Shown piece after piece: positions 14,626-21,443 of a stretch of DNA of 21,443 nt. Every line of letters starts with the position of its first letter. Position 1 is the first letter of the stretch. The stretch is from Candidatus Mcinerneyibacteriota bacterium (GTDB lineage: Bacteria > Macinerneyibacteriota > Macinerneyibacteria > Macinerneyibacteriales > DSCS01), in contig JAFGWL010000017.1 in the NCBI GenBank assembly GCA_016937175.1, forward strand, positions 1 to 21,443. The letters run 5' to 3'. The notes under the pieces were generated by a model. That model did no database searches. It had not been told where the DNA came from and saw only the letters and a program-made list of their open reading frames with translations. The position numbers and the translations under genes were made by a program.

Positions 14626-15090
14626 CTACATATCTTTCAAGAGATTGTTGATCTCGTCACGCAGGGTATTGTTCACTTTTTTGATGGGCTTTTCTTCGAC
14701 CCCGGGGATCTGGCTGACGATATCATTGATCTTCTGAATCGTCTTCTCCGTCTCTTCTCTCAGGATACCCAATACTGTCTTTTGCCCGAATATGGTAATG
14801 AGCAGCAACTTATTGCCTACGCGGTTGATATCAATATTTTCCGAAAGACCTTTATGGAAAAGGACGGTGAACTGCTTCTCGCTGAGCATCCTGGCCAGAG
14901 CGACTGTCGCGGCGAAATGACTCGCCGACAAGGAAGCCAGCGCCACAGCGTTGATATTTCCGGTATATCCGGCAACGGCGATGAGCTCTCCGTTGATATC
15001 AACCAGGAATACACTTTTCGAGGAAGTCTTCCAGATGAGTTCCGAAAGGACTTCTTCTAATTGTTCCACCTGTTCGTTTCCGATTTTCAT
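14626..15090 (-). CDS. Second MglB-like Roadblock/LC7 protein
   Basis: This 154-aa Roadblock/LC7 protein is a paralogue of the first gene of the operon. It shares the pattern VFLVDINGELIAVAG (27-41), ALASLSASHFAAT (50-62), FTVLFHKGLSENIDI (74-88) and LGILREETEKTI (107-118). Both paralogues end in a short acidic-hydrophobic peptide (EINNLLKDM here, EIDSLFKD in the other), corresponding to the C-terminal helix that contacts MglA in Myxococcus. It starts two bases after the mglA stop. It may form a heterodimer with MglB or act as a second regulator of the same GTPase; which one cannot be read from sequence. Confidence 0.88.
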   Translation of the reverse strand: MKIGNEQVEQLEEVLSELIWKTSSKSVFLVDINGELIAVAGYTGNINAVALASLSASHFAATVALARMLSEKQFTVLFHKGLSENIDINRVGNKLLLITIFGQKTVLGILREETEKTIQKINDIVSQIPGVEEKPIKKVNNTLRDEINNLLKDM

Positions 15091-15092
15091 TT

Positions 15093-15680
15093 TTATCGAC
15101 CCTCACTTATTGCTTTTAGAACCAGTTTGCTTATTGCTTTCAACGTATCAAAGACACCGATCCCCTCTACGGCGATGGCTTCGAAAGAGAGGTACCCTTT
15201 GGGGTTCAGTTGCTGTTCCAGCTCTTCTGAACTCATGACATTGGCCAGGTCCATCTTGTTGTACTGCATGACAAAGGGGATGGTCTCGGGATCAAGGTTC
15301 TGGCTGATAAGGTTGACCCTGAGGTTTTCAAGGCTTTCAATATTCTGTTCCAGCCGTTCCCGCTGGGCATCGGCGACAAAGACAACTCCGTCGGCCCCTT
15401 TCAGAATGAGCCTCCGGCTGGCGTCATAGTGGACTTGCCCCGGGACTGTATAGAGGTGAAAACGTGTCTTGAAGCCCTGGACCTGTCCCAGATCCAGGGG
15501 AAGAAAGTCAAAAAAGAGTGTCCGGTCCGCTTCCGTGGCCAGAGAGACCAGTTTGCCTCGGGCCGAAGGATCGATCTGTTTATAGACATATTTGATATTT
15601 GTCGTCTTCCCGCCGAGGCCGGGGCCGTAGTAGACGATCTTGCAGTTTATTTCCCGTGAAGCATAATTGATTAATGACAT
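15093..15680 (-). CDS. mglA: MglA-type small Ras-like GTPase
   Basis: MglA is the bacterial Ras-like GTPase that marks the leading pole in Myxococcus and directs motility machinery. This 195-aa copy has the P-loop GPGLGGKTT (19-27), Arg53 in [12 protein letters not shown], Thr78 in TVPGQ (78-82) where Ras has Asp, Gln82, and NKMD (141-144). By recall these positions match Myxococcus MglA residue for residue (Arg53, Thr78, Gln82), so it should be a GAP-responsive active GTPase. There is no lipidation motif. The start [20 protein letters not shown] is the canonical one. The gene is flanked on both sides by MglB-like genes, upstream by 13 bases and downstream by two. Confidence 0.95.
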   Translation of the reverse strand: MSLINYASREINCKIVYYGPGLGGKTTNIKYVYKQIDPSARGKLVSLATEADRTLFFDFLPLDLGQVQGFKTRFHLYTVPGQVHYDASRRLILKGADGVVFVADAQRERLEQNIESLENLRVNLISQNLDPETIPFVMQYNKMDLANVMSSEELEQQLNPKGYLSFEAIAVEGIGVFDTLKAISKLVLKAISEGR

Positions 15681-15693
15681 GCATCCTCCTCAC

Positions 15694-16191
15694 TCAGTCT
15701 TTAAATAAACTGTCGATCTCATTCTCGATGGCCTGAGTAAAAGATTCGTCAAGTTTTTTGATCTGGCCGTCTCTCTTGCTCCGCTCTACCATCTCCTTCA
15801 GGACATGGGCCAGATGCTCGACACTTTTCTTGACCTCAAGCCGGACCAGGCCCAGGGAAGTCTTGACCACTCGAAAAACAACGACCATGATAATCGACCC
15901 GGCGACTATGGAGATATGAATACTGTCTTTGACCCCTTCATGGAAGAGGACTGAAAATTCCGTCTCCCCGATAAGCTTGGCCAATTCACTGGTCGCGGCA
16001 AAATTCCCGGCGGAGAGCGAAGCGAAGGCTGTGGAGTCGAACTGTTCCATATTACCACGCATGGTGATAAGCTGCCCGCTTTTATCCACTAAAAAGACAC
16101 ATTCTGATTTGGAATTCTTCATTAATTCGTCAAGGATGAGATTTATTTTTTCGAAGCTGTCTTCATACATGATCAGTCCATCTTGCAACAT
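15694..16191 (-). CDS. mglB: MglB, Roadblock/LC7 GTPase-activating partner of MglA
   Basis: MglB dimers stimulate GTP hydrolysis by MglA and mark the lagging pole. This 165-aa protein follows recalled Myxococcus MglB closely: MYEDSFEKINLILDEL (8-23), CVFLVDKSGQLI (31-42), FASLSAGNFAATSELAKLIGE (56-76), LFHEGVKDSIHISIV (82-96), LGLVRLEVKKS (113-123) and a final DSLFKD. The start is ATG 16191, with GGGAGG six bases upstream; an in-frame ATG at 16170 has no such site. It is the first gene of the operon, as mglB is in Myxococcus mglBA, and is transcribed from a good promoter divergent to the PHP gene. Confidence 0.93.
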   Translation of the reverse strand: MLQDGLIMYEDSFEKINLILDELMKNSKSECVFLVDKSGQLITMRGNMEQFDSTAFASLSAGNFAATSELAKLIGETEFSVLFHEGVKDSIHISIVAGSIIMVVVFRVVKTSLGLVRLEVKKSVEHLAHVLKEMVERSKRDGQIKKLDESFTQAIENEIDSLFKD

Positions 16192-16214
16192 AGGAACCTC
16201 CCTTTATCTTCTCA

Positions 16215-16243
16215 AGTATAGAAGTCGAGAATACCATTGTCAA
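16215..16243 (-). promoter_or_regulatory. Strong predicted promoter for the mglB-mglA operon
   Basis: Perfect TTGACA (16243-16238, minus strand), a 17-base spacer and TATACT (16220-16215) precede mglB. The predicted start near 16208 gives a leader of about 17 bases with GGGAGG in its first part. This is the best promoter in the window by consensus. Confidence 0.7.
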
Positions 16244-16266
16244 TATAATTTCCCTAAAAAGGGCTG

Positions 16267-16294
16267 TTGTCAACGAGGCGAAAGCTGTTATCAT
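16267..16294 (+). promoter_or_regulatory. Predicted promoter for the PHP-ahcY gene group
   Basis: TTGTCA (16267-16272), a 16-base spacer and TATCAT (16289-16294) precede the PHP gene. The predicted start near 16301 coincides with the Shine-Dalgarno AAAAGGAG (16299-16306). Confidence 0.5.
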
Positions 16295-16312
16295 GAGCAA
16301 AAGGAGTATTTT

Positions 16313-17071
16313 TTGAATTTCGGCCGGTACGATCTTCATATCCACTCATCCTACTCTGACGGCTCTCTCTCTCCGGGGTCTCTGGCAGACCTGGCGCTGA
16401 CAGAGGGGATAGACGTCATCTCCATCACCGACCATGATACGATAGAAGCCTATTCAGGAGGGCTTCACCTGGATGTCCGTCGCCCCCGGATCATACCGGG
16501 GGTGGAGATCACCGCACGTATCCAGCATGAGACGGTCCATATTCTGGGGTACTGTTTCGACCCCTCCGACAAGGGGCTGGAGACTCTCCTCCTTCATCAG
16601 CGGAAAGCCAGGGAGGAATGGGCCCGCTCTGTCTTTCCGCATGCCTCCCATACCCTTCTGTTCAAGGGGAAGTCCCTGACACAGAAAGAGCTGATACGGG
16701 AGTCTGTGCACAAGAGAGGGAAAAGAAACCCCCTGAATAAAGTCACGGCGGGAAAAGCCATCCAAGTCCTTCATGGCGCAGGGGGCATCGCTGTCCTGGC
16801 CCATCCCGGCCTTTACCCTTCGCCTCCGGAGAGACTTCTCAGAGCTCTGAGGCCTCTGGGGCTCGACGGCCTTGAAGTCTACTACCCCTACCGGAGAAGA
16901 GCCCCTGCGCGATTCCCCAGCCGGGAAGAGGAACACTCCTTTCACTCGTTTCTTCTCTCCCTCGCTTCCAAATACGGACTTCTGGCCACAGGAGGATCTG
17001 ACACCCATCACCGCAGCCTCCTGGGCTGGCCGCTGGAAAAAGTCAAGACGCTTCCTTGTCTTTTCTCATGA
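16313..17071 (+). CDS. PHP-domain phosphoesterase (YciV/RNase AM-like)
   Basis: The 252-aa product is a trinuclear-metal PHP phosphoesterase of the type that includes YciV (RNase AM) and 3',5'-nucleoside bisphosphate phosphatases. Metal ligands are visible in order: DLHIHSSYSDG (His9, His11, Asp16), TDHDT (39-43), PGVEI (Glu65), HILG (His76), AHPG (His164) and GSDTHH (Asp230, His232). The middle region (about 105-145) is more basic than is usual in the parts I recall. The start is TTG at 16313, six bases after AAAAGGAG; no ATG or GTG is available close to the first motif. Likely substrates are pAp-type nucleotides or short RNAs, inferred from family only. It leads a plus-strand gene group. 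Confidence 0.87.
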   Translation: MNFGRYDLHIHSSYSDGSLSPGSLADLALTEGIDVISITDHDTIEAYSGGLHLDVRRPRIIPGVEITARIQHETVHILGYCFDPSDKGLETLLLHQRKAREEWARSVFPHASHTLLFKGKSLTQKELIRESVHKRGKRNPLNKVTAGKAIQVLHGAGGIAVLAHPGLYPSPPERLLRALRPLGLDGLEVYYPYRRRAPARFPSREEEHSFHSFLLSLASKYGLLATGGSDTHHRSLLGWPLEKVKTLPCLFS

Positions 17072-17089
17072 CGGGATTTATATTTATCC

Positions 17090-17299
17090 ATGAAAGATGA
17101 CGCTTCCCTTTCTCATGACCTCAATATCCCTGTGAAGGCTGTTTGTCCCCGCTGCGGGACGGAGAACTCCTTTGTCCCTGCCCGGACACCCTACCTCTAT
17201 TGCCGCCGCTGCCACTATGTCTACGCCTGGGTCAGCAAAGAAGGACGGCTCATCATCGAAGGGAAGAGGCTCTATTCCCCGGAATCCTCTGATAAATAG
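17090..17299 (+). CDS. Small zinc-ribbon protein, 69 aa
   Basis: The protein has a CPRC (19-22) and CRRC (38-41) pair, a typical zinc ribbon, followed by an aromatic/hydrophobic strand ([15 protein letters not shown]). It could bind nucleic acid or be a protein-interaction module; no specific family is recognised. It begins 18 bases after the PHP stop. No good Shine-Dalgarno precedes ATG 17090 (the nearest purine run, ACGGGA, is too distant), so translation may depend on the upstream gene. It is followed by ahcY after 49 bases. Confidence 0.72.
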   Translation: MKDDASLSHDLNIPVKAVCPRCGTENSFVPARTPYLYCRRCHYVYAWVSKEGRLIIEGKRLYSPESSDK

Positions 17300-17348
17300 G
17301 TTGCATCTTCTTCCTCTTCTTATTATCCTGAACCCGAAGGAGGTTCTT

Positions 17349-18653
17349 ATGAAACAATATAAAGTCAAGGATATGGGGCTGGCCGACTGGGGCCGTAAAG
17401 AAATCGCCCTGGCAGAACAAGAGATGCCCGGGCTTATGGCCCTGAGAGAAAAATACGGCCCGAAGAGGCCCCTTGAAGGAGCCCGTATCGCCGGATCCCT
17501 TCATATGACGGTCCAGACCGCCGTCCTCATGGAAACACTTATCTGCCTCGGAGCGGAGATCCGCTGGGCTTCATGCAACGTCTTTTCCACCCAGGACCAC
17601 GCCGCCGCGGCCATGGCTCAAGCAGGAGTCCCTGTCTTTGCCTGGAAAGGGGAGACGGAGGAGGAGTATTGGTGGGCTATGGAGCAGACGCTTTTATGGC
17701 CTGACGGAAAAGGGCCGAACCTGCTTATCGACGACGGCGGCGATCTTACGGCCTTTGTCCACGAAAAACATCCCGCCCTCCTGGAAGGGATCATCGGCGT
17801 CAGTGAAGAGACGACCACAGGGGTCCACAGGCTTTACCAGATGGCACGGGAAGGACGCCTGAAGACCAGGGCGATCAATGTCAACGACTCGGTCACCAAA
17901 TCCAAATTCGACAATACCTACGGCTGCCGGGAATCCCTGGCTGACGGGATCAAAAGGGCTACAGACATCATGATCGCCGGAAAGACCGTGGTCGTGTGCG
18001 GATACGGTGAAGTGGGGAAAGGGTGTGCCCAATCCATGCGGGGATTCGGCGCCCGGGTCCTTATCACAGAGACAGACCCCATCTGCGCCCTTCAGGCTGC
18101 CATGGAAGGATATGAGGTCACTACCCTGGAAAAGATCCTTGAAGCCGGGGAAGGAGATATCTTTGTCACGGCTACAGGAAACGTCAACGTCATCCGCTAC
18201 GATCACATGCTCGGGATGAAAGACCGGGCCATCGTCTGTAACATCGGCCACTTTGACCATGAGATCGAGGTGGCACCCCTTTTCAGCCGGACCGACATCA
18301 AACGAAACAAGATCAAACCTCTGGTGGACCAATTTTTCCTCCCCGGGGGAAAATCGGTCATACTTCTCTCTGAAGGGCGCCTTGTCAATCTCGGGAATGC
18401 AACGGGACATCCCTCATTTGTCATGAGCGCCTCTTTTACCAATCAGGTCCTGGCCCAGCTCTCCCTTTTCACTGAAAGCGGCAGCTACCAAAAGGGACAG
18501 GTCTACATGCTTCCAAAGAGCCTGGACGAAGAAGTAGCCCGACTCCATCTGGGACATCTGGGGGTCACCCTGACCAGGCTTACCGAAGAACAGGCCCGTT
18601 ATATCGGGGTCCCCGTCAACGGCCCCTTCAAACCGGACCATTACCGCTACTGA
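17349..18653 (+). CDS. ahcY: S-adenosylhomocysteine hydrolase
   Basis: This cytosolic NAD-dependent enzyme (434 aa) splits S-adenosylhomocysteine into adenosine and homocysteine, relieving product inhibition of methyltransferases. Motifs include [14 protein letters not shown] (75-88), [20 protein letters not shown] (178-197) with the catalytic Lys/Asp/Asn, the NAD loop GYGEVGKG (218-225), [14 protein letters not shown] and the C-terminal [10 protein letters not shown]. The open frame runs well upstream into the zinc-ribbon gene, but ATG 17349 has AAGGAGG and fits the family start. There is no space for an SAH riboswitch. The next gene starts six bases downstream, so a shared transcript is likely. 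Confidence 0.97.
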   Translation: MKQYKVKDMGLADWGRKEIALAEQEMPGLMALREKYGPKRPLEGARIAGSLHMTVQTAVLMETLICLGAEIRWASCNVFSTQDHAAAAMAQAGVPVFAWKGETEEEYWWAMEQTLLWPDGKGPNLLIDDGGDLTAFVHEKHPALLEGIIGVSEETTTGVHRLYQMAREGRLKTRAINVNDSVTKSKFDNTYGCRESLADGIKRATDIMIAGKTVVVCGYGEVGKGCAQSMRGFGARVLITETDPICALQAAMEGYEVTTLEKILEAGEGDIFVTATGNVNVIRYDHMLGMKDRAIVCNIGHFDHEIEVAPLFSRTDIKRNKIKPLVDQFFLPGGKSVILLSEGRLVNLGNATGHPSFVMSASFTNQVLAQLSLFTESGSYQKGQVYMLPKSLDEEVARLHLGHLGVTLTRLTEEQARYIGVPVNGPFKPDHYRY

Positions 18654-18659
18654 GGAAAA

Positions 18660-19433
18660 ATGAAAGAGATCCTGGCCATCAACGGCAGTCCGAGAGCGAA
18701 GAATACCTTTCAGTCTCTGATCCGCCTCAAAGGGATCCTGGAAGAGGAGCCGGGAGTAAGGGTCACCCTCCTCTCCCTCTCCGAGATGAGGATCCTTCCC
18801 TGCTCGGGATGCATGGCCTGCCTTACTCATGGAATCGGGTTCTGTCCTCTGAAGGACGACTTCCCCTCATTACTCAGCCGGGTCATGAAGGCAGACGGGC
18901 TCATCCTCGCTTCCCCTGTCTATGTCCTCAATGTCAGCGGCCTCATGAAGAACTTCATCGACCGCCTGGCTTTTCTTTGTCACAGGCCGGCCCTCTTCCG
19001 CCAGAAAGGGTTCATTCTGGTCACTGTTGGAGGGTACGGCGAAAAAGAGGCTTCCGCCTATCTGCAGAAAGTCCTCAGGACTTGGGGACTCTCATCGCTG
19101 GTAACCACAAGGCTGAAGACCCCACCGGGAAAAAGCCTTTCTCCTGAACAGAAAAACAAAAACCGAAAAGCTCTTGAGAAAGGAGCTGCCCGCTTTATAA
19201 GTCATCTTATGAAAGAGGGAGACCCGGTACCTCCCCTGGGACATGTGATGCAGTTTCATATGCAGCGGATGATCTTCACCCGCCCCCGGGCAGCAGAGGT
19301 CTTCCCAGCTGATTACCGTTTTTACACTGATCTGAAAGGAAAAGCCTACTACACAAAGGCCCGCATCAACATCTTTAAGAGAGGAGCAGGGATCCTTGCC
19401 GAATCCCTGCTCGGTAAATCGATCCGTCTTTGA
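18660..19433 (+). CDS. NADPH-dependent FMN reductase / iron-sulfur flavoprotein-like
   Basis: The 257-aa product has a flavodoxin-like fold: INGSPRAKNTF (7-17) binds the flavin phosphate, and SPVYVLNVSGLMKNFIDR (about 84-101) is the flavin ring-binding signature. A compact cysteine cluster CSGCMAC then C (Cys48, 51, 54, 62; spacing 2-2-7) matches the iron-sulfur flavoprotein (Isf) type that binds a 4Fe-4S cluster, as found in anaerobes. The C-terminal ~80 residues beyond the core fold are unassigned. TGAGGA overlapping the ahcY stop serves as ribosome site, six bases from that stop. Redox partner and substrate are unknown; a role tied to ahcY is only suggested by position. Confidence 0.85.
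   Translation: MKEILAINGSPRAKNTFQSLIRLKGILEEEPGVRVTLLSLSEMRILPCSGCMACLTHGIGFCPLKDDFPSLLSRVMKADGLILASPVYVLNVSGLMKNFIDRLAFLCHRPALFRQKGFILVTVGGYGEKEASAYLQKVLRTWGLSSLVTTRLKTPPGKSLSPEQKNKNRKALEKGAARFISHLMKEGDPVPPLGHVMQFHMQRMIFTRPRAAEVFPADYRFYTDLKGKAYYTKARINIFKRGAGILAESLLGKSIRL
19384..19412. repeat. Perfect 10-bp inverted repeat at the end of the flavoprotein gene
   Basis: GAGCAGGGAT (19384-19393) and ATCCCTGCTC (19403-19412) are perfect complements around a 9-base loop, within the last codons of the flavoprotein gene. The convergent pepF stop is 25 bases away. There is no T-run on either side, so it is not a classical intrinsic terminator, but it is the only strong structure at this convergent junction. 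Confidence 0.5.
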
Positions 19434-19436
19434 ACT

Positions 19437-21209
19437 CTACATAAGAGCGAGAAGCGTATCGATCTCTTCTCCTATGAGAGCGAGTGAAGAGCGCCAGAAG
19501 GCTTCATCCCTCGTCTCGATTCCCACCAGGGCCGCCACATCACGGACACTCATCCGTCCCGTAGCCCTGAGCAGTTCATCGTAACGGGGGACAAAAGATT
19601 CGCCCTGTCTCTGATATTCCGCGTAGAGCCCTTTGGCAAAAAGAAGCCCGAAGGTATAGGGGAAGTTGTAGAAGTGTCTCCCAGGCATATAGTAATGGGG
19701 TTTGTTGACCCACATATAGGGATGGAGGGAATCGGGGTCGAGCCCCTCACCGTAGGCCTTCTTCTGGGCCTCTGCCATGATCTCCTTCAACTCTCTCACA
19801 GAGAGGGACGCTTCTTCCCTGCGTTTGAAGAGTTCCGTCTCAAAAAGATACCTGCTGTAGATATCCACTATGATCTGTCCGTAACCGGTGACCGCACTTT
19901 CCAGGATCGTCTTCTTCTCCTCGGAGCCCAATCCTTTGAGAAGAGCATTCTTCACAACGGTCTCGCTGAAGATGGATGCTGTCTCCGCCAGGGGCATGGG
20001 ATAGCCGGCGTTAAGAGCCTTTTCATCTTTCAAACAGTGGCCGTGATAAGCATGCCCGAGTTCATGGGCCAGGGTGATGACATTTTTCAGGCTGTTACTG
20101 AAGTTAGCCATAATACGGCTCTGGCCGATGGGATGGAGATTGGAACAGAAGGCTCCGCCCCTTTTCCCCTCCCGCGGCTCGGCATCGATCCAGTTCTCTT
20201 CAAAGGCCCGCCGGGCAAAATCGCTCAGAGCGGAGCTGAAGGAGCTGAATTTTTCGACAATCAGCTCTTTAGCCTCATCAAAGGAGATATCCTTGTCGCT
20301 TTCCCCTACCGGAGCGAAAAGGTCGTAAAACTGTAAGCCTCCTTCATACCCCAGAGCCTTTGCTTTTGCCCTGAAATAGGCCCGGAAACGGGGCAGGGCT
20401 TCTTCGACGGCTCTGAGCATGGCCTCGAGAGACTCCCTGTCCATGCGTGAATCCTCCAGAGTCATCTCAAGCGGAGAGGTATAGCCCCGTATCTCTGAAA
20501 GAGTGAGGATCTCGCCCTTGATGGCGTTTAACGCCGCTGCCGATGCATCTTCGATTTTTCCGTAGGCCTGCATCTCCCCCAGGAAGGCGGCCTTTCTCTC
20601 TTTCCTGTCACGGGAGTGAGCCATGTTCCGGGCCACTGTCAGAGGAACCCGCAAAGTTCCGTCCGGGCCCTCGACATCCACCATGAGATTGGCTGTAAGA
20701 AGGTTCTGCAATGTACTCCAGGCCCGTCCTCCGGTGTTGGAGAGTTTAGCAGCCAAGTACTCTTCCCTGTCTTCCAGGATCCTGGCAGCTTTGGCCTTCA
20801 TCTCTTCGAGGATAAAGGCATGTTCTTTAAGAAGTTCACTTTCAGAGATAATTCCGTCCAGGTCTCCGGCCTCTTTCAACCATCGCTGAAAACGGACTTC
20901 GGGGACACGGAGCTCCACAGCCTTCTTCATAATACGGTCCATGACAGCCTGAGCTGTTTCATTCTTCGTCTCCACGCTGAGGGTCAGCGAAGCAAATGAG
21001 AGAAGACGGGAGAGATGGTCTCTGAGGATATTGGAACGGTCAAGATATCCTTCCATGACCTCCACAGGAGAGAGTCCGGGATCACGGAACTCCGTCCATC
21101 GCGCCATATCCCCGATAAGCCGGTCCAGCTCCTCCATGTCTCTATGAAAAGATTCGGATTCAAAAGATGTGTAGAGGGGTGTCAAATCCCATCGCATTTT
21201 CTGGTCCAT
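19437..21209 (-). CDS. pepF: M3-family oligoendopeptidase F
   Basis: This 590-aa zinc metallopeptidase cleaves short peptides in the cytoplasm. The active site HELGH (382-386) is followed by PLAETASIFSE (406-416), which carries the third zinc ligand. YYMPGRHFYNFPYTFGLLFAKGLY (split) is the conserved C-terminal substrate-binding region, and MRWDLTPLYTS at the N-terminus is the classic PepF opening. The frame is open upstream to 21305, but ATG 21209 has AAAAGGAGG at ideal spacing. That ribosome site lies in a 13-bp hairpin. Its stop is three bases from the stop of the convergent flavoprotein gene. Confidence 0.95.
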   Translation of the reverse strand: MDQKMRWDLTPLYTSFESESFHRDMEELDRLIGDMARWTEFRDPGLSPVEVMEGYLDRSNILRDHLSRLLSFASLTLSVETKNETAQAVMDRIMKKAVELRVPEVRFQRWLKEAGDLDGIISESELLKEHAFILEEMKAKAARILEDREEYLAAKLSNTGGRAWSTLQNLLTANLMVDVEGPDGTLRVPLTVARNMAHSRDRKERKAAFLGEMQAYGKIEDASAAALNAIKGEILTLSEIRGYTSPLEMTLEDSRMDRESLEAMLRAVEEALPRFRAYFRAKAKALGYEGGLQFYDLFAPVGESDKDISFDEAKELIVEKFSSFSSALSDFARRAFEENWIDAEPREGKRGGAFCSNLHPIGQSRIMANFSNSLKNVITLAHELGHAYHGHCLKDEKALNAGYPMPLAETASIFSETVVKNALLKGLGSEEKKTILESAVTGYGQIIVDIYSRYLFETELFKRREEASLSVRELKEIMAEAQKKAYGEGLDPDSLHPYMWVNKPHYYMPGRHFYNFPYTFGLLFAKGLYAEYQRQGESFVPRYDELLRATGRMSVRDVAALVGIETRDEAFWRSSLALIGEEIDTLLALM

Positions 21210-21215
21210 ATCGAC

Positions 21216-21249
21216 CTCCTTTTCTCCCATTGTACCGGGAGAAAAGGAG
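21216..21249 (-). promoter_or_regulatory. Hairpin sequestering the pepF ribosome binding site
   Basis: CTCCTTTTCTCCC (21249-21237 on the minus strand) and GGGAGAAAAGGAG (21228-21216) are perfect 13-bp complements around an 8-base loop GGTACAAT. The 3' arm contains most of the pepF Shine-Dalgarno AAAAGGAGG, which ends six bases before ATG 21209. If transcribed, the fold would block initiation unless opened by temperature, a protein, a ligand or an antisense RNA. No T-run follows on either strand, so it is not a terminator. Confidence 0.75.
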
Positions 21250-21282
21250 ATTGCAAGAAATATTCCTACGTAATACGAAACA

Positions 21283-21443
21283 TCAATCGAGGAGGGCCTC
21301 TTCATGCTCCTCCATGAACTGATTTGTGTAGAGGCGGTAATAGTATCCCTTCTTCAGGAGAAGCTCCTCGTGGGTACCCGATTCCGTCACGACCCCTTTT
21401 CGGACAACCAGGATCCTGTCGGCGTTTTTTATCGTCGAGAGCC
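21283..21443 (-). CDS. ABC exporter ATP-binding domain, C-terminal end (partial)
   Basis: The last 53 codons of a gene entering from the right edge are visible. The frame begins [13 protein letters not shown], the stretch just after the H-loop histidine of ABC exporters (HRLSTI), and continues [20 protein letters not shown], the standard end of the nucleotide-binding domain in MsbA/LmrA-type fused exporters. It ends with [19 protein letters not shown] and TGA at 21285-21283. Such proteins export lipids, drugs or peptides; which one cannot be told from the tail. pepF starts 73 bases downstream on the same strand, so read-through transcription is possible. Confidence 0.9.
   Translation of the reverse strand, partial: LSTIKNADRILVVRKGVVTESGTHEELLLKKGYYYRLYTNQFMEEHEEALLD

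Noticed and set aside
15929-16312. Open frame that would extend the PHP protein by 128 residues upstream
   Set aside because: It lies antisense to mglB and across the mglB promoter, has no family-like content, and a TTG start with AAAAGGAG at 16313 fits directly before the first PHP motif.
16293-16316. Seven-codon ATG mini-ORF ending in TGA that overlaps the PHP start codon
   Set aside because: Its ATG lies in the predicted -10 box and has no ribosome site, so it is probably not transcribed as a leader peptide.
17172-17348. In-frame N-terminal extension of AhcY
   Set aside because: It overlaps the zinc-ribbon gene out of frame; ATG 17349 has AAGGAGG and matches the family N-terminus.
17300-17348. 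Possible SAH riboswitch or separate promoter before ahcY
   Set aside because: Only 49 bases are available, no conserved riboswitch fold is visible, and the TTGCAT and TATTAT elements are only 14 bases apart.
1-21443. CRISPR arrays, tRNA/rRNA genes, transposases, phage or toxin-antitoxin genes
   Set aside because: No direct repeat array, no transposase- or integrase-like frame and no terminal inverted repeats were seen; gaps between genes are too short to hide such elements.

Overview
The window looks like chromosomal core sequence from a Gram-negative, probably anaerobic bacterium of roughly 50% GC. The evidence is a lipoprotein signal peptide, ferredoxin-linked 2-oxoacid oxidoreductase, an oxygen-sensitive class I two-subunit fumarase, a pyrophosphate-type phosphofructokinase signature and a Myxococcus-like MglA/MglB polarity module. 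I cannot place it in a phylum from the sequence alone; deltaproteobacterial-type, spirochaete-like or uncultured candidate-phylum lineages would all fit. Genes are densely packed and mostly on the minus strand. I see no insertion sequence, CRISPR array, phage gene, tRNA or rRNA, and no gene-free stretch longer than about 125 bases.

Layout. At the left edge lie the start of an unknown minus-strand gene, a small unknown gene overlapping an inositol-monophosphatase-family gene, and a divergent PPi-type phosphofructokinase gene (1345-2562, plus). From about 13168 down to 2577 runs one long co-directional minus-strand gene string. In transcription order it is lipoprotein, rpsF, ssb, rpsR, rplI, dnaB, fumarase alpha, fumarase beta, sucC, sucD, then korD, korA, korB, korC and a five-helix membrane protein with a PH-like insert. 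From dnaB to sucD every junction overlaps by 1 or 4 bases. A second promoter with a perfect TATAAT lies before korD. The rpsF leader folds into a structure that resembles the S6:S18 autoregulatory RNA. rpsT lies divergent to this string, with its own promoter and an intrinsic terminator.

From 16243 to 13549 (minus) is an operon mglB - mglA - second mglB-like gene - DUF4388/PATAN protein, a cell-polarity or motility switch. Divergent from it (plus, 16313-19433) are a PHP phosphoesterase, a small zinc-ribbon protein, S-adenosylhomocysteine hydrolase and an iron-sulfur flavoprotein-like reductase. The right edge holds pepF (minus), whose ribosome binding site lies inside a perfect 13-bp hairpin, and the C-terminus of an ABC exporter.

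How the genes fit together. The fum/suc/kor genes encode the fumarate-malate, succinate-succinyl-CoA and succinyl-CoA-2-oxoglutarate steps, with ferredoxin as electron carrier, so they could run as a reductive or an oxidative branch of the TCA cycle. Their overlap with dnaB puts central carbon metabolism in the same apparent transcription unit as replication and ribosomal genes. The items most worth following are this dnaB-TCA fusion operon, the two-MglB/MglA/PATAN module, the korC-coupled membrane protein, the pepF hairpin, and the repeated pattern of very short predicted 5' leaders.
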